Assembly: GCA_964383535.1 (NCBI GenBank)
Contig: CAYLHS010000002.1
Coordinates: forward strand, 6,022-70,021
DNA length: 64,000 bases
DNA from: CAYLHS01 sp964383535
Lineage (GTDB): Bacteria; Actinomycetota; Acidimicrobiia; Spongiisociales; UBA4744
Direction: 5' to 3'
Numbering within the stretch: the stretch's first letter is position 1; each line of letters begins with the position of its first letter. Under the pieces are notes generated by a model. That model searched no databases. It was not told the DNA's origin and saw only the letters and a list, made by a program, of their open reading frames with translations. This document shows positions 43,416 to 51,785 of the stretch, in pieces. The position numbers were made by a program, and so were the translations under genes.

Positions 43416-43596
43416 GGTGAGGCTTTCCGGTTGAGTCGAATGTGCCGATCTCTTCCCCGAGGTTCGGGGTTCGGCCGAAGAGGCGGTCCAACCGGTGAGA
43501 GACTATGCCGTGTAACCACCGGGGAAGCGACTGTACGCTGGCCTCCACCCGGTGCGGCGGTAGAACCCTACCACTGACTCGAGGCAACTGGAAGGC

Positions 43597-45186
43597 TCAC
43601 ACCCTCGGCCCGGCATTCGCGACGGCGTTGTCGACCGTGTCCACGTACGCTTCGAAGTTGCGGGCGAACATGCCGGCAAGCCGGCGGGCTTCCCGATCGA
43701 ACGCGGCCTTTTCGTTCCACGTGTCGCGCGGAATCAGGAGTTCAGACGGAACGCCCGGCACGGATGTCGGCACCTCGAACCCGAAGACCGGATCCTCCAC
43801 ATACTCGACATCGTCCAGCTTGCCCTCGAGTGCCGCGTTGAGCATCGCCCTGGTATGCGGGATACGCATCCTTGTCCCGACACCGTACGGGCCGCCCGTC
43901 CAGCCGGTGCTGATCATCCACAAGCGGCACTGGTGCTTGTCGATCTTGCCGGCGAGCACCTCCGCGTAGTCGGCCGGTGGAAGCGGAAGAAACGGTGCCC
44001 CGAAACACGGCGAGAATGTCGCCGACGGTTCGGTCACACCCCGCTCGGTCCCGGCCAGCTTCGCCGTGTAGCCACTGATGAAGTAGTACATCGCCTGCTC
44101 CTTCGTGAGCCGGACGATGGGAGGCAGGATCCCGAAGGCGTCGGCCGACAGGAACACCACGTTCTCAGGGTGCGGCCCCATCATCGTCGGCGCGGCGTTC
44201 GGCAGGTGCGCAAGAGGGTACGAACAACGGGTGTTCTGGGTGTTGGACGCGTCGGCCCACTCGGGTCGGCGGGTGTCGGGACTCACCACCACGTTCTCGA
44301 GAATCGTCTCGAACTGGTTGGCGGCCTGATAGATGAGGGGCTCGTCCGTGTGGGAGAGGTTGATCGTCTTGGCATACGAGCCACCTTCGATGTTGAACAC
44401 CCCGTCGGCTCCCCACCCGATCTCATCATCCCCCACCATCAATCGCGCAGGATCGCTCGAAAGCGTCGTCTTGCCGGTGCCCGAGAGACCGAAGATGACC
44501 GCCGAGTCACCTCGTTCTCGACCGACACTCGCCGACGCGTGCATGGGCAGCACGTTCCGCTTGGGAAGCAGGTAGTTCATCACCGAGAACACCGACTTCT
44601 TCATCTCCCCCGCATAGGTCGTGCCACCGATCAGCAGGATCTTGTGGTCGAAGCTGATGCAGATGAACACCTCGCTGCGAGTTCCGTCTCGCTCCGGGTC
44701 GGCCTTGAAGTGGGGCGCGTGGACGATCGTGAAGTCTGGGACAAACGGCTCGATCTCGTCGGAAATGTCGAACTTGCGAGGCAGGATGAAGGCGTTCCGA
44801 GTGAACAGCGAGTGCCACGGACTCTCGGTTATGCTCCTCACCGATAGCCGGTTCTTGGGGTCGGCGCCGGCGTACATGTCTTGCACGTACAGGTCGCGTT
44901 GCCCGAGGTACTCGCACACGCGCTCGTACAAGGCATCGAATACCTCCGGCTCCATCGGGTGGTTGACGTCACCCCACCAGATGTCGCGCTCGGTGCTCTC
45001 TTCCCGAACGACGTACTTGTCCATGGGGCTGCGTCCGGTGTAGGGGACGGTCTTGACGACGAGTCCGCCTCGGTGAGCCAACGACCCCTCACCTCGACGC
45101 AGGGTGTGTTCGTACAGCTCGGGGGTCTTCAGATCCCAGAAGACGTTCTTCGTTGTCGTGATTCCGTGGGAAGCAAGCGATCTCAT
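43597..45186 (-). CDS. pckA: Phosphoenolpyruvate carboxykinase (ATP)
   Basis: 529 aa, normal for the ATP-type enzyme. The kinase-1a P-loop GLSGTGKTTLS, the metal-binding VGDDEIGWG and the substrate loop YTGRSPMDKYVV are all present. It converts oxaloacetate to PEP for gluconeogenesis. Many actinobacteria use the GTP type instead, so the ATP type is a lineage hint. ATG 45186 lies 7 nt after TACCCT (45199-45194). Confidence 0.96.
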   Translation of the reverse strand: MRSLASHGITTTKNVFWDLKTPELYEHTLRRGEGSLAHRGGLVVKTVPYTGRSPMDKYVVREESTERDIWWGDVNHPMEPEVFDALYERVCEYLGQRDLYVQDMYAGADPKNRLSVRSITESPWHSLFTRNAFILPRKFDISDEIEPFVPDFTIVHAPHFKADPERDGTRSEVFICISFDHKILLIGGTTYAGEMKKSVFSVMNYLLPKRNVLPMHASASVGRERGDSAVIFGLSGTGKTTLSSDPARLMVGDDEIGWGADGVFNIEGGSYAKTINLSHTDEPLIYQAANQFETILENVVVSPDTRRPEWADASNTQNTRCSYPLAHLPNAAPTMMGPHPENVVFLSADAFGILPPIVRLTKEQAMYYFISGYTAKLAGTERGVTEPSATFSPCFGAPFLPLPPADYAEVLAGKIDKHQCRLWMISTGWTGGPYGVGTRMRIPHTRAMLNAALEGKLDDVEYVEDPVFGFEVPTSVPGVPSELLIPRDTWNEKAAFDREARRLAGMFARNFEAYVDTVDNAVANAGPRV

Positions 45187-45232
45187 GAGTACAAGGGTAC
45201 GCGAATGCCACGACAAGGCTCGCTGCGCTCGT

Positions 45233-45260
45233 CGGTTGCCGGTTATCGGTTGTCGGTCAT
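45233..45260. repeat. Four tandem 7-mers (CGGTTRY type)
   Basis: CGGTTGC, CGGTTAT, CGGTTGT and CGGTCAT follow one another without spacers upstream of pckA. The word CGGTTGTC also forms the inverted repeat at 4642-4744. Confidence 0.55.
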
Positions 45261-45365
45261 CGATGAGACCCGCTCACGGTCTCATATTGCGAATGTGGAC
45301 GCGAACCGAAATCTGAGGATTAGGGCGCCCTGGTCGGGTAGGTTGTCACCGAAGAGGGAGGGAAC

Positions 45366-45761
45366 ATGGAAGATCAGACCGGAGCGCATCGGGAATCATC
45401 AATAGGAGCGGAGCTGTTGCTCAGAGTCGGAGCGGCGATCATCATTGCCGACTGGCTCCTGTTCGCCATCATCCTCGACGAGTACTTCTTCTTCTGGGGA
45501 ACGCTGCTTGTCGCCGCCTACGCGCTGTTCGCTGCCTGGGTGCGATCCAACCGACCTGCGGCATCGTGGCCGGTCCCGTTCGGATGGACCATGAAGCTGC
45601 TTGGATACTCGGCGGGCTTCCTCGGAGCCCTCGACCTGTTGGACGATCTTCGGTTCGACGTCCTCAACGGTGCCGCCACCATCATCGGAGCCATCATCTT
45701 CTACGTCGGGGCGTTCCTCATGTTCTGGGGAGCACGCCAACTGGACGACACGACCAGCTGA
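45366..45761 (+). CDS. Small multi-pass membrane protein of unknown function
   Basis: 131 aa with four hydrophobic segments and acidic residues between (ILDEYFFFWGTL, LDLLDDLRFDVLNG). GAGGGAGGGAAC precedes the ATG, and TAGGTT lies further upstream, a start context shared with 27477. It ends just before the TetR operator. No known domain. Confidence 0.65.
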   Translation: MEDQTGAHRESSIGAELLLRVGAAIIIADWLLFAIILDEYFFFWGTLLVAAYALFAAWVRSNRPAASWPVPFGWTMKLLGYSAGFLGALDLLDDLRFDVLNGAATIIGAIIFYVGAFLMFWGARQLDDTTS

Positions 45762-45772
45762 ACAACCCCCAG

Positions 45773-45802
45773 ACTTGCACAATGTGCAAGTTTGCGTAGA
45801 CT
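45773..45802 (+). promoter_or_regulatory. TetR operator palindrome covering the -35 of its own promoter
   Basis: ACTTGCACAATGTGCAAGT (45773-45791) is a perfect 9-bp dyad around one base. It contains TTGCAC (45775-45780), which with TAGACT (45797-45802; 16-nt spacer) makes the promoter of the TetR gene, whose GTG is 8 nt downstream. Strongly suggests autorepression. Confidence 0.7.
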
Positions 45803-45810
45803 GCACGTTC

Positions 45811-46548
45811 GTGTCCGATCTGCGCTCCAAGAAGAAGCTCGCCACGTACTACGCGCTGGCCACGGCTGCTCGCACGCTGACTACTGAGCGCGGGCCCGAT
45901 GCGGTGACGGTCGAGGAGATTGCCGACCTCGCCGGCGTATCACCGCGGACCTTCTTCAACTACTTCTCCTGCAAAGAGGACGCCATCGTCGGCTCTGAGC
46001 CGAGGTTGGTCGCTTCCCTCGCCGAGCAAGTCGAGCAGCGACCCGCAGAAGAGGATCCTCTGACCGCGCTCGAAGCCGTCCTGACATCTGAAGAGAACGC
46101 CGATCTCGCCGAGCACTGGCGGCGTCGAGTGGATGCTCTCGAGTCGGTGCTCGACAGCGAGGAAGACGGTTCGGAGCGGGCTCTGCGCTGGAAGCAACGA
46201 ATCGAGGCACTGGAGGCAGTGCTCGATGCAGAGGAGAACTCGGATCTCGCACAGAGATGGAAGCAACGCATGGACCTTGCTCGGCGTTTCCCGCAACTTC
46301 TGCCCCGTCATCTCGCAGGCGTGGTCCAACTCGAACGCGCCCTCGCCGACGCCATCGCCTCCCGACTCGGCGTCGACGCGAACGTCGTCCCCTACCCCAG
46401 GCTCGTAGTAGCGGCGGCGGTGGCAAGTATGCGATCGACGATCGGTTGGTGGCTCCAGAGCGACCGGAGTGTCAGCCTGTCCGAAGCAATCCACAGCGCG
46501 TTCGAAATGCTCCGCGCCGGCCTCGGCAATCCCTCCAAGGACGCCTGA
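45811..46548 (+). CDS. TetR-family regulator with an internal triplicated segment
   Basis: 245 aa. The N-terminal helix-turn-helix is TVEEIADLAGVSPRTFFNYF. Residues 86-155 consist of three consecutive copies of a 23-24-residue unit beginning ALE(A/S)VL and ending RW(K/R)(Q/R)R(V/I/M)(D/E) (46066-46134, 46135-46206, 46207-46275). This expands the usual ligand-binding helical domain and lengthens the protein beyond a typical TetR of ~190-210 aa. It overlaps the ABC exporter gene (TGATG) and presumably controls it. Confidence 0.85.
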   Translation: MSDLRSKKKLATYYALATAARTLTTERGPDAVTVEEIADLAGVSPRTFFNYFSCKEDAIVGSEPRLVASLAEQVEQRPAEEDPLTALEAVLTSEENADLAEHWRRRVDALESVLDSEEDGSERALRWKQRIEALEAVLDAEENSDLAQRWKQRMDLARRFPQLLPRHLAGVVQLERALADAIASRLGVDANVVPYPRLVVAAAVASMRSTIGWWLQSDRSVSLSEAIHSAFEMLRAGLGNPSKDA

Positions 46549-48278
46549 TGCTGATCAAGATCCTTCGCGAGCACCTGCGCCCTTACAAGAAGTGGATCAT
46601 CTGGCTGGCCTCCCTGCAGATGGTCGGGACAATCGCATCGCTCTACCTGCCGAGCCTGATGGCAGACATCATCGACAACGGCGTCGTCAAGGGCGACACC
46701 GCCTACATCATGAAGACGGGCGGCGTGATGCTCGCGGTCACCCTGCTTCAGATCATCTGCACGATCATCGCCGTCTACTACGGCTCCCAGACCTCGATGG
46801 CGTTCGGTCGAGATGTGCGATCGAGGTTCTTCCACACGGTCGGATCATTCTCCAACAAAGAGGTCGGCCACTTCGGAGCACCATCCCTGATCACGCGTAA
46901 CACGAACGACGTTCAACAGGTCCAGATGCTGGTCATGATGGCGTTCACGATGCTGATTCGTGCTCCGATCACCATGGTGGGCGGAGTCATCATGGCGCTG
47001 AAAGAGGACGTCGGCCTCTCCTGGCTGGTGGCGGCGGCCGTTCCGATCCTCCTCGTGATCGTCGGGTTCATCATCAAGAACATGGTGCCCGGCTTCAGGA
47101 AGATGCAGACCCGTTTGGATACGGTCAACAAGGTCCTCCGCGAGCAAACGTCCGGCATCAGGGTGATTCGGGCGTTCGTCAGGGAACGGTTCGAAACCAA
47201 TCGGTTCGGGACGGCGAACACCGATCTCACCGACGTGTCGATCAACGTCGGCCGGTGGATGGCGGCCATGTTCCCTGCGGTGATGCTCGTGATGAACCTC
47301 TCGACGATTGCCGTCCTATGGTTCGGTGGAATCAGGATCGGCAACGGCGACATGCAGATCGGCGCGCTCGTTGCGTTCCTCTCCTACCTGATCCAGATCC
47401 TGATGGCGGTGATGATGTCGACGCTGATGCTCGTCTTCGTCCCGCGTGCCTCGGTTTCCGCCGACCGCATCGGGGAAGTGCTCGAGACGAATTCCACGGT
47501 GGTTCCCCCCGTCGACGGGATCCACGAGGTCCCAACCAGGGGCGTGCTGGAACTGCGCTCTGTCGGTTTCCAGTACGCGGGAGCGAGCCATCCCGTTCTG
47601 CGGAACATCTCGCTCACGGCCCTCCCGGGGCAGACGACCGCGATCATTGGGTCAACCGGTGCCGGCAAATCGACGTTGGTGAACCTGATCCCACGCCTCT
47701 TCGATGCCACGGATGGGAGCGTCCTCATCGACGAAGTCGACGTGCGCGACTTCGACCCCGACGCGCTGTGGTCGAGGATCGGAATCGTCCCGCAGAGGGC
47801 CTACCTGTTCACGGGAACCATCGCCTCCAACCTCAGGTACGGCAAGCCAGATGCCACCGATGAGGAGATGTGGGCAGCGCTCGAAATCGCCCAGGCGAAG
47901 GACTTCGTCGAGGCGATGTCAGACGGCCTGGCTTCGCCAGTCGCCCAAGGCGGTACGAACGTGTCGGGCGGGCAGCGCCAACGGCTCGCGATCGCAAGAG
48001 CACTCATCCGCGAGCCCGAGATCTACTTGTTCGACGACTCGTTCTCTGCTCTCGATGTCATCACGGATGCCCGACTTCGCCGAGCCCTCAAGCCCGTCAC
48101 CGAGCACGCGACGGTGTTGATCGTCGCGCAGCGAGTGTCGACAATCATCGATGCCGACCAGATCGTCGTCCTCGAAGACGGCGCCGTGGTCGGGCTGGGT
48201 ACACATGACGAGCTCATGGCAACGAGTCCCACCTACCTGGAAATCGTCGAGTCTCAGCTCGGGGCGGAGGCATCATGA
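46548..48278 (+). CDS. ABC exporter subunit with degenerate ATP site (TM287-like)
   Basis: 576 aa: six-helix ABC_membrane domain, then an ATPase with Walker A GSTGAGKST and an intact signature VSGGQRQRLAIARAL. The residue after Walker B is Asp rather than the catalytic Glu (LFDDSFSALD), as in the degenerate half of heterodimeric exporters such as TM287/288 and BmrCD. Second gene of the TetR operon and coupled to its partner by ATGA. Probably drug, lipid or peptide export. Confidence 0.9.
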   Translation: MLIKILREHLRPYKKWIIWLASLQMVGTIASLYLPSLMADIIDNGVVKGDTAYIMKTGGVMLAVTLLQIICTIIAVYYGSQTSMAFGRDVRSRFFHTVGSFSNKEVGHFGAPSLITRNTNDVQQVQMLVMMAFTMLIRAPITMVGGVIMALKEDVGLSWLVAAAVPILLVIVGFIIKNMVPGFRKMQTRLDTVNKVLREQTSGIRVIRAFVRERFETNRFGTANTDLTDVSINVGRWMAAMFPAVMLVMNLSTIAVLWFGGIRIGNGDMQIGALVAFLSYLIQILMAVMMSTLMLVFVPRASVSADRIGEVLETNSTVVPPVDGIHEVPTRGVLELRSVGFQYAGASHPVLRNISLTALPGQTTAIIGSTGAGKSTLVNLIPRLFDATDGSVLIDEVDVRDFDPDALWSRIGIVPQRAYLFTGTIASNLRYGKPDATDEEMWAALEIAQAKDFVEAMSDGLASPVAQGGTNVSGGQRQRLAIARALIREPEIYLFDDSFSALDVITDARLRRALKPVTEHATVLIVAQRVSTIIDADQIVVLEDGAVVGLGTHDELMATSPTYLEIVESQLGAEAS

Positions 48279-50305
48279 CCACCCCAAAGAAGATGCAGGA
48301 GACCGAACGGATCGGCGGTGGCGGCATGGGCCACGGCCGTGGACCATTCGGCGGGGGGATGGTCGGACAGAAGTCGATGGACTTCGGACCGTCGGCCAAA
48401 CGGCTCATCAGCAGATTGCGCCCCCAACGCACCAAGATCATCGTCATCATCGCCGCCGCAGTCATTGCCGTCGCGATGTCCGCGATAGGTCCGAAGATCC
48501 TAGGGCACGCGACCGACATCGTGTTCTCTGGCGCTGTCGGCAAGATGTTTCCCGCCGGCATGACGAAGGACCAGGCAGTCGCGGGTCTTCGAGCGGCTGG
48601 ACAGGAGAAGGTCGCGGACATGTTGTCGGCGATGGATGTGGTGCCTGGACAAGGCATCGATTTCACTGCTCTCGGAGACGTGCTGTTGCTTCTGGTCGGC
48701 CTGTACGCGGCATCCGCTCTCCTGACGTTCCTCCAGGGCTACGTCCTGAACGACGTGGTCCAGAACACCGTGAAGGATCTCCGATCTGACGTCGAGGACA
48801 AGCTGAACCGGCTGCCGTTGCGCTACTTCGACACCCAGCCGAGGGGTGAATTGCTCAGCCGGGTCACCAACGACATGGACAACCTCTCCCAGACCCTCCA
48901 GCAGACGATGAGCCAGGTGATGACCTCACTGCTGACGATCGTGTTCGTCATGGTCATGATGTTCGACATCTCATGGACGCTTGCGTTGATCACGCTCGCG
49001 ACGGTCCCAATCAGCATGTTCGTCGCCGCCAAGGTGATGGGGAAGTCTCGCGGCCACTTCGTCAACCAGTGGCGGAGCACAGGCGCGCTCAACGCCCAGG
49101 TGGAAGAGGCGTTCACCGGCCACTCACTCATCAAGGTGTTCGGGCGCCAGCAAGAGGTCCAGAAGACGTTCGAAACCGAGAACGAAGAGCTGTTCCAAGC
49201 CAGCTTCAAGGCCCAGTTCTTCTCCAGCCTGATCATGCCGATCATGATGTTCATCGGCAACCTGAACTACGTCGTCATCGCGGTCGTTGGCGGACTGCGG
49301 GTTGCGAGTGGAACGCTCTCACTCGGTGATATCCAGGCGTTCATTCAGTACACCAGGCGCTTCACCCAACCGGTCACGCAGGTCGCCTCGATGGTCAACC
49401 TCCTCCAGTCCGGGGTCGCGTCGGCGGAGCGAGTGTTCGAGCTGCTGGACGCCGAGGAAGAGGCTCCGGACGAGCATCAGCCGCAGCTGATCGAGAACCC
49501 CACCGGTCAGGTGGGTTTCGACGACGTCTCCTTCCGGTACGAGGATGACCGGCCGCTCATCGAGCATGTCTCGCTGTCGGTCGAACCCGGTCAGACTGTC
49601 GCGATCGTCGGACCGACCGGAGCCGGCAAGACCACACTCGTCAACCTCGTGATGCGGTTCTACGATCTCGACGCTGGGCACATCACTCTCGACGGTATCG
49701 ATATTGCGGAGATGCGACGCCAGGATCTTCGCTCAGAGATCGGAATGGTCCTTCAGGACACCTGGCTGTTCGAGGGCACCGTCAGAGAGAACATCACCTA
49801 TGGGAAGCTCGATGCGACCGAGGAGGAGATGCTCGAAGCGGCCAGAGCAACGTTCGTCGACCGATTCGTCCACAGCCTTCCGGACGGCTATGACACCGTG
49901 GTCGACGACGAAGGCAACAACATCAGTGCAGGCGAGAAGCAGCTACTCACCATCGCGAGGGCGTTCCTCGCCAATCCTCCCCTGCTCATCCTCGACGAGG
50001 CGACGAGCTCGGTCGACACGCGCACCGAGTTGTTGGTGCAGCACGCCATGGCAGCGCTGCGAAGCGACCGAACCAGTTTCGTGATCGCTCACCGCCTGTC
50101 GACGATACGCGATGCTGACCTCATCCTCGTGATGGAGGATGGCCAGATCGTCGAGCACGGTACCCACGACGAGCTGATCGCCGCCGGCGGTTCCTACGCG
50201 ACGCTGTACGCCACCCAGCTCACCGGACCGGACGTCGCGATGCCCGCGCCCCCCACCCCACAACCCGCCTATCCGCGGCCACCGGCGGCCGGCGCCGGCG
50301 ACTGA
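48275..50305 (+). CDS. ABC exporter subunit with catalytic ATP site (TM288-like)
   Basis: 676 aa: a Gly-rich N-terminal cytoplasmic extension (~1-45), the membrane domain (with an inserted ~45-residue loop between the first helices), and an ATPase with Walker A GPTGAGKTT and canonical Walker B LLILDEATSSVD. Its own signature motif is altered (ISAGEKQLLTIARA). That is the complement of the partner: the good site would pair this Walker A/B with the partner's intact signature. The C-terminal Pro-rich tail ends in the stop at 50305. Confidence 0.9.
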   Translation: MTTPKKMQETERIGGGGMGHGRGPFGGGMVGQKSMDFGPSAKRLISRLRPQRTKIIVIIAAAVIAVAMSAIGPKILGHATDIVFSGAVGKMFPAGMTKDQAVAGLRAAGQEKVADMLSAMDVVPGQGIDFTALGDVLLLLVGLYAASALLTFLQGYVLNDVVQNTVKDLRSDVEDKLNRLPLRYFDTQPRGELLSRVTNDMDNLSQTLQQTMSQVMTSLLTIVFVMVMMFDISWTLALITLATVPISMFVAAKVMGKSRGHFVNQWRSTGALNAQVEEAFTGHSLIKVFGRQQEVQKTFETENEELFQASFKAQFFSSLIMPIMMFIGNLNYVVIAVVGGLRVASGTLSLGDIQAFIQYTRRFTQPVTQVASMVNLLQSGVASAERVFELLDAEEEAPDEHQPQLIENPTGQVGFDDVSFRYEDDRPLIEHVSLSVEPGQTVAIVGPTGAGKTTLVNLVMRFYDLDAGHITLDGIDIAEMRRQDLRSEIGMVLQDTWLFEGTVRENITYGKLDATEEEMLEAARATFVDRFVHSLPDGYDTVVDDEGNNISAGEKQLLTIARAFLANPPLLILDEATSSVDTRTELLVQHAMAALRSDRTSFVIAHRLSTIRDADLILVMEDGQIVEHGTHDELIAAGGSYATLYATQLTGPDVAMPAPPTPQPAYPRPPAAGAGD

Positions 50306-50326
50306 AGCCGGCGCGATGCTGCCCCG

Positions 50327-51016
50327 ATGAGCATCCACCCGATTCGCCGGGATCTCATCGAGCTAGCTCCGACTGAGCGCGAAGCCATCGGTGCGTGGGC
50401 GGAGGCGAATCGAAACAACCGGGGTTGCGTTACCGTCTGGAAGCCACCCGAAGAAACGTGGCGGTTCCTCACCTACCTCTGTGACCACCTGGGATTCCTC
50501 GCCCACGGGTCCAAACAGGGCGACATCGACGAGCTGGTTCCTGTTGGCGCGAACAGGGGTGACCTCACCGACTTCGGCAATGCGATGCAGGTGTTTGCCA
50601 CCCCCGACGCCCTGTGGGCAGGCTGGTTCGCATTGCTGAATCGAGAAATGGAGGACGGCTCGGGAACGGCCAACTCGTGCACGCGACGCTTCGACCCGAA
50701 CGACCGAGACTTCAAGGAGTACTGGTTCGCGATCTCCCACGTGAACCTCATCGGTGATCGACCCCTGACACCCGGCTACATGTATCTGCTCAGACCGGAT
50801 TCCTTCAGCGCGAGGAGAGGCGAGGAGTGGGGCTCATCTCGTCCGGTCACACCCATCGCACGGGTGCCTGTCACGCCTTTCGGATGGCCGTACGCAGACG
50901 CGATCCTCGGCTATGACAGGCAGCGGCTCGACGCGCTACTCGGCCGGAGCAGTGACGGTTTCCCCTGGTTCGACGACAACCGGCTGTGGCAAGTCGTGCC
51001 CGAGGCCTACCGCTGA
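50327..51016 (+). CDS. Unrecognised soluble protein
   Basis: 229 aa, no membrane segments. The pattern FLAHGSKQGDIDELVPV...FATPDALWAGWFALLNRE, with a later YMYLLRPDSFS and TPIARVPVTPFGWP, loosely recalls proteins that begin with a HG(S/T)...VYATPD motif, but I cannot name the family. The last third is Trp/Phe-rich (DGFPWFDDNRLWQVVPEAYR). The GATGCT six bases before the ATG is a possible leaderless -10. Confidence 0.6.
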   Translation: MSIHPIRRDLIELAPTEREAIGAWAEANRNNRGCVTVWKPPEETWRFLTYLCDHLGFLAHGSKQGDIDELVPVGANRGDLTDFGNAMQVFATPDALWAGWFALLNREMEDGSGTANSCTRRFDPNDRDFKEYWFAISHVNLIGDRPLTPGYMYLLRPDSFSARRGEEWGSSRPVTPIARVPVTPFGWPYADAILGYDRQRLDALLGRSSDGFPWFDDNRLWQVVPEAYR

Positions 51017-51026
51017 AGCACCTGGA

Positions 51027-51563
51027 TCAGGAGGCGTCGTGCTCGGCGAGAATCCCGTAGATCTGGCGCCTTGCCTCCTCCAAGATCTCCTGAGCCCGCT
51101 GCACCTGCGACTCCGTCCCGGCCCTCCCCACCTGCATCACGGCTGAAGCAACCTGGAACCCGATGTCGCGCAGCGCCAGGAGGTTTCGATCAACCTTGAA
51201 CCCTTCCCAAGGTGGGATCTCTTCCGACGCGTCCACGAGGGCTCTGCCGTCATCCGTCAGAACGTACACCTTCTTGCCCTCGTGCTGTGTGGACTCGACG
51301 ATGCCCTCGTCCTCGAGCTGGCTCAGTGTGGGGTAGATCGATCCAGGGCTCGGCTGCCACACCCCATCGGTTCGCTCGGTCAACTCCGTCATGATCTGGT
51401 AGCCATGCATCGGCTTCTCCGAGAGCAGGAGCATGATGGCGGTTCGGACCTCACCCCTGCCAACTCTCGGGCCCGGTCCGCCGAAGAACCCGCCTCGTCG
51501 AGGGGGACCCCATCTTCCCCACCGCGGACCTTGATGCCGTCCTCTCATCGGACCATCGCGCAT
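51027..51563 (-). CDS. PadR-family transcriptional regulator
   Basis: 178 aa. A Gly/Arg/Pro-rich N-terminal extension (~1-38) precedes the winged helix with the PadR hallmark KPMHGYQIMTELTERTDGVW, then PSPGSIYPTLSQLEDEG. A C-terminal helical dimerisation region follows. Start ATG 51563 follows GGAGtcaat; the ATG at 51590 is less likely. The TATCRCGATA repeats 26 nt upstream are the probable operator. The regulated transporter, if any, is not obvious. Confidence 0.9.
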   Translation of the reverse strand: MRDGPMRGRHQGPRWGRWGPPRRGGFFGGPGPRVGRGEVRTAIMLLLSEKPMHGYQIMTELTERTDGVWQPSPGSIYPTLSQLEDEGIVESTQHEGKKVYVLTDDGRALVDASEEIPPWEGFKVDRNLLALRDIGFQVASAVMQVGRAGTESQVQRAQEILEEARRQIYGILAEHDAS

Positions 51564-51589
51564 ATTGACTCCTTTCCAGGTGAACATCA

Positions 51590-51609
51590 TATCACGATAT
51601 ATCGCGATA
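51590..51609. promoter_or_regulatory. PadR operator: tandem palindromic decamers
   Basis: TATCACGATA (51590-51599) and TATCGCGATA (51600-51609) abut; the second is a perfect palindrome and the first has one mismatch. Together they form an AT-rich island in GC-rich sequence directly upstream of padR, as expected for autoregulation. Confidence 0.65.
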
Positions 51610-51785
51610 TATTCACTTGGGCCGGGCGAGTCCTGTGATCAGGGAGCCGTTCGTCGGGCTCGTAGGCCGCGGAAGGGCCCGCTTGGGCGACTTCGTAGGC
51701 CCGTTTGCATCCTCCCCGCATGAGGGCACCCCGTGAGCCGACCGGCACCCTGCTGAGAGTCAGCGGTCCTCGATCTCCGGCGCCG

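Noticed and set aside
46257..46547. N-terminal extension of the first ABC subunit
   Set aside because: It lies within the TetR gene in another frame and is Arg-rich; the exporter begins at the TGATG overlap.
51610..51785. Possible structured RNA between padR and the substrate-binding gene
   Set aside because: TCGTAGGCC occurs twice and short hairpins can be drawn, but nothing matches a known RNA class and no promoter points to it.
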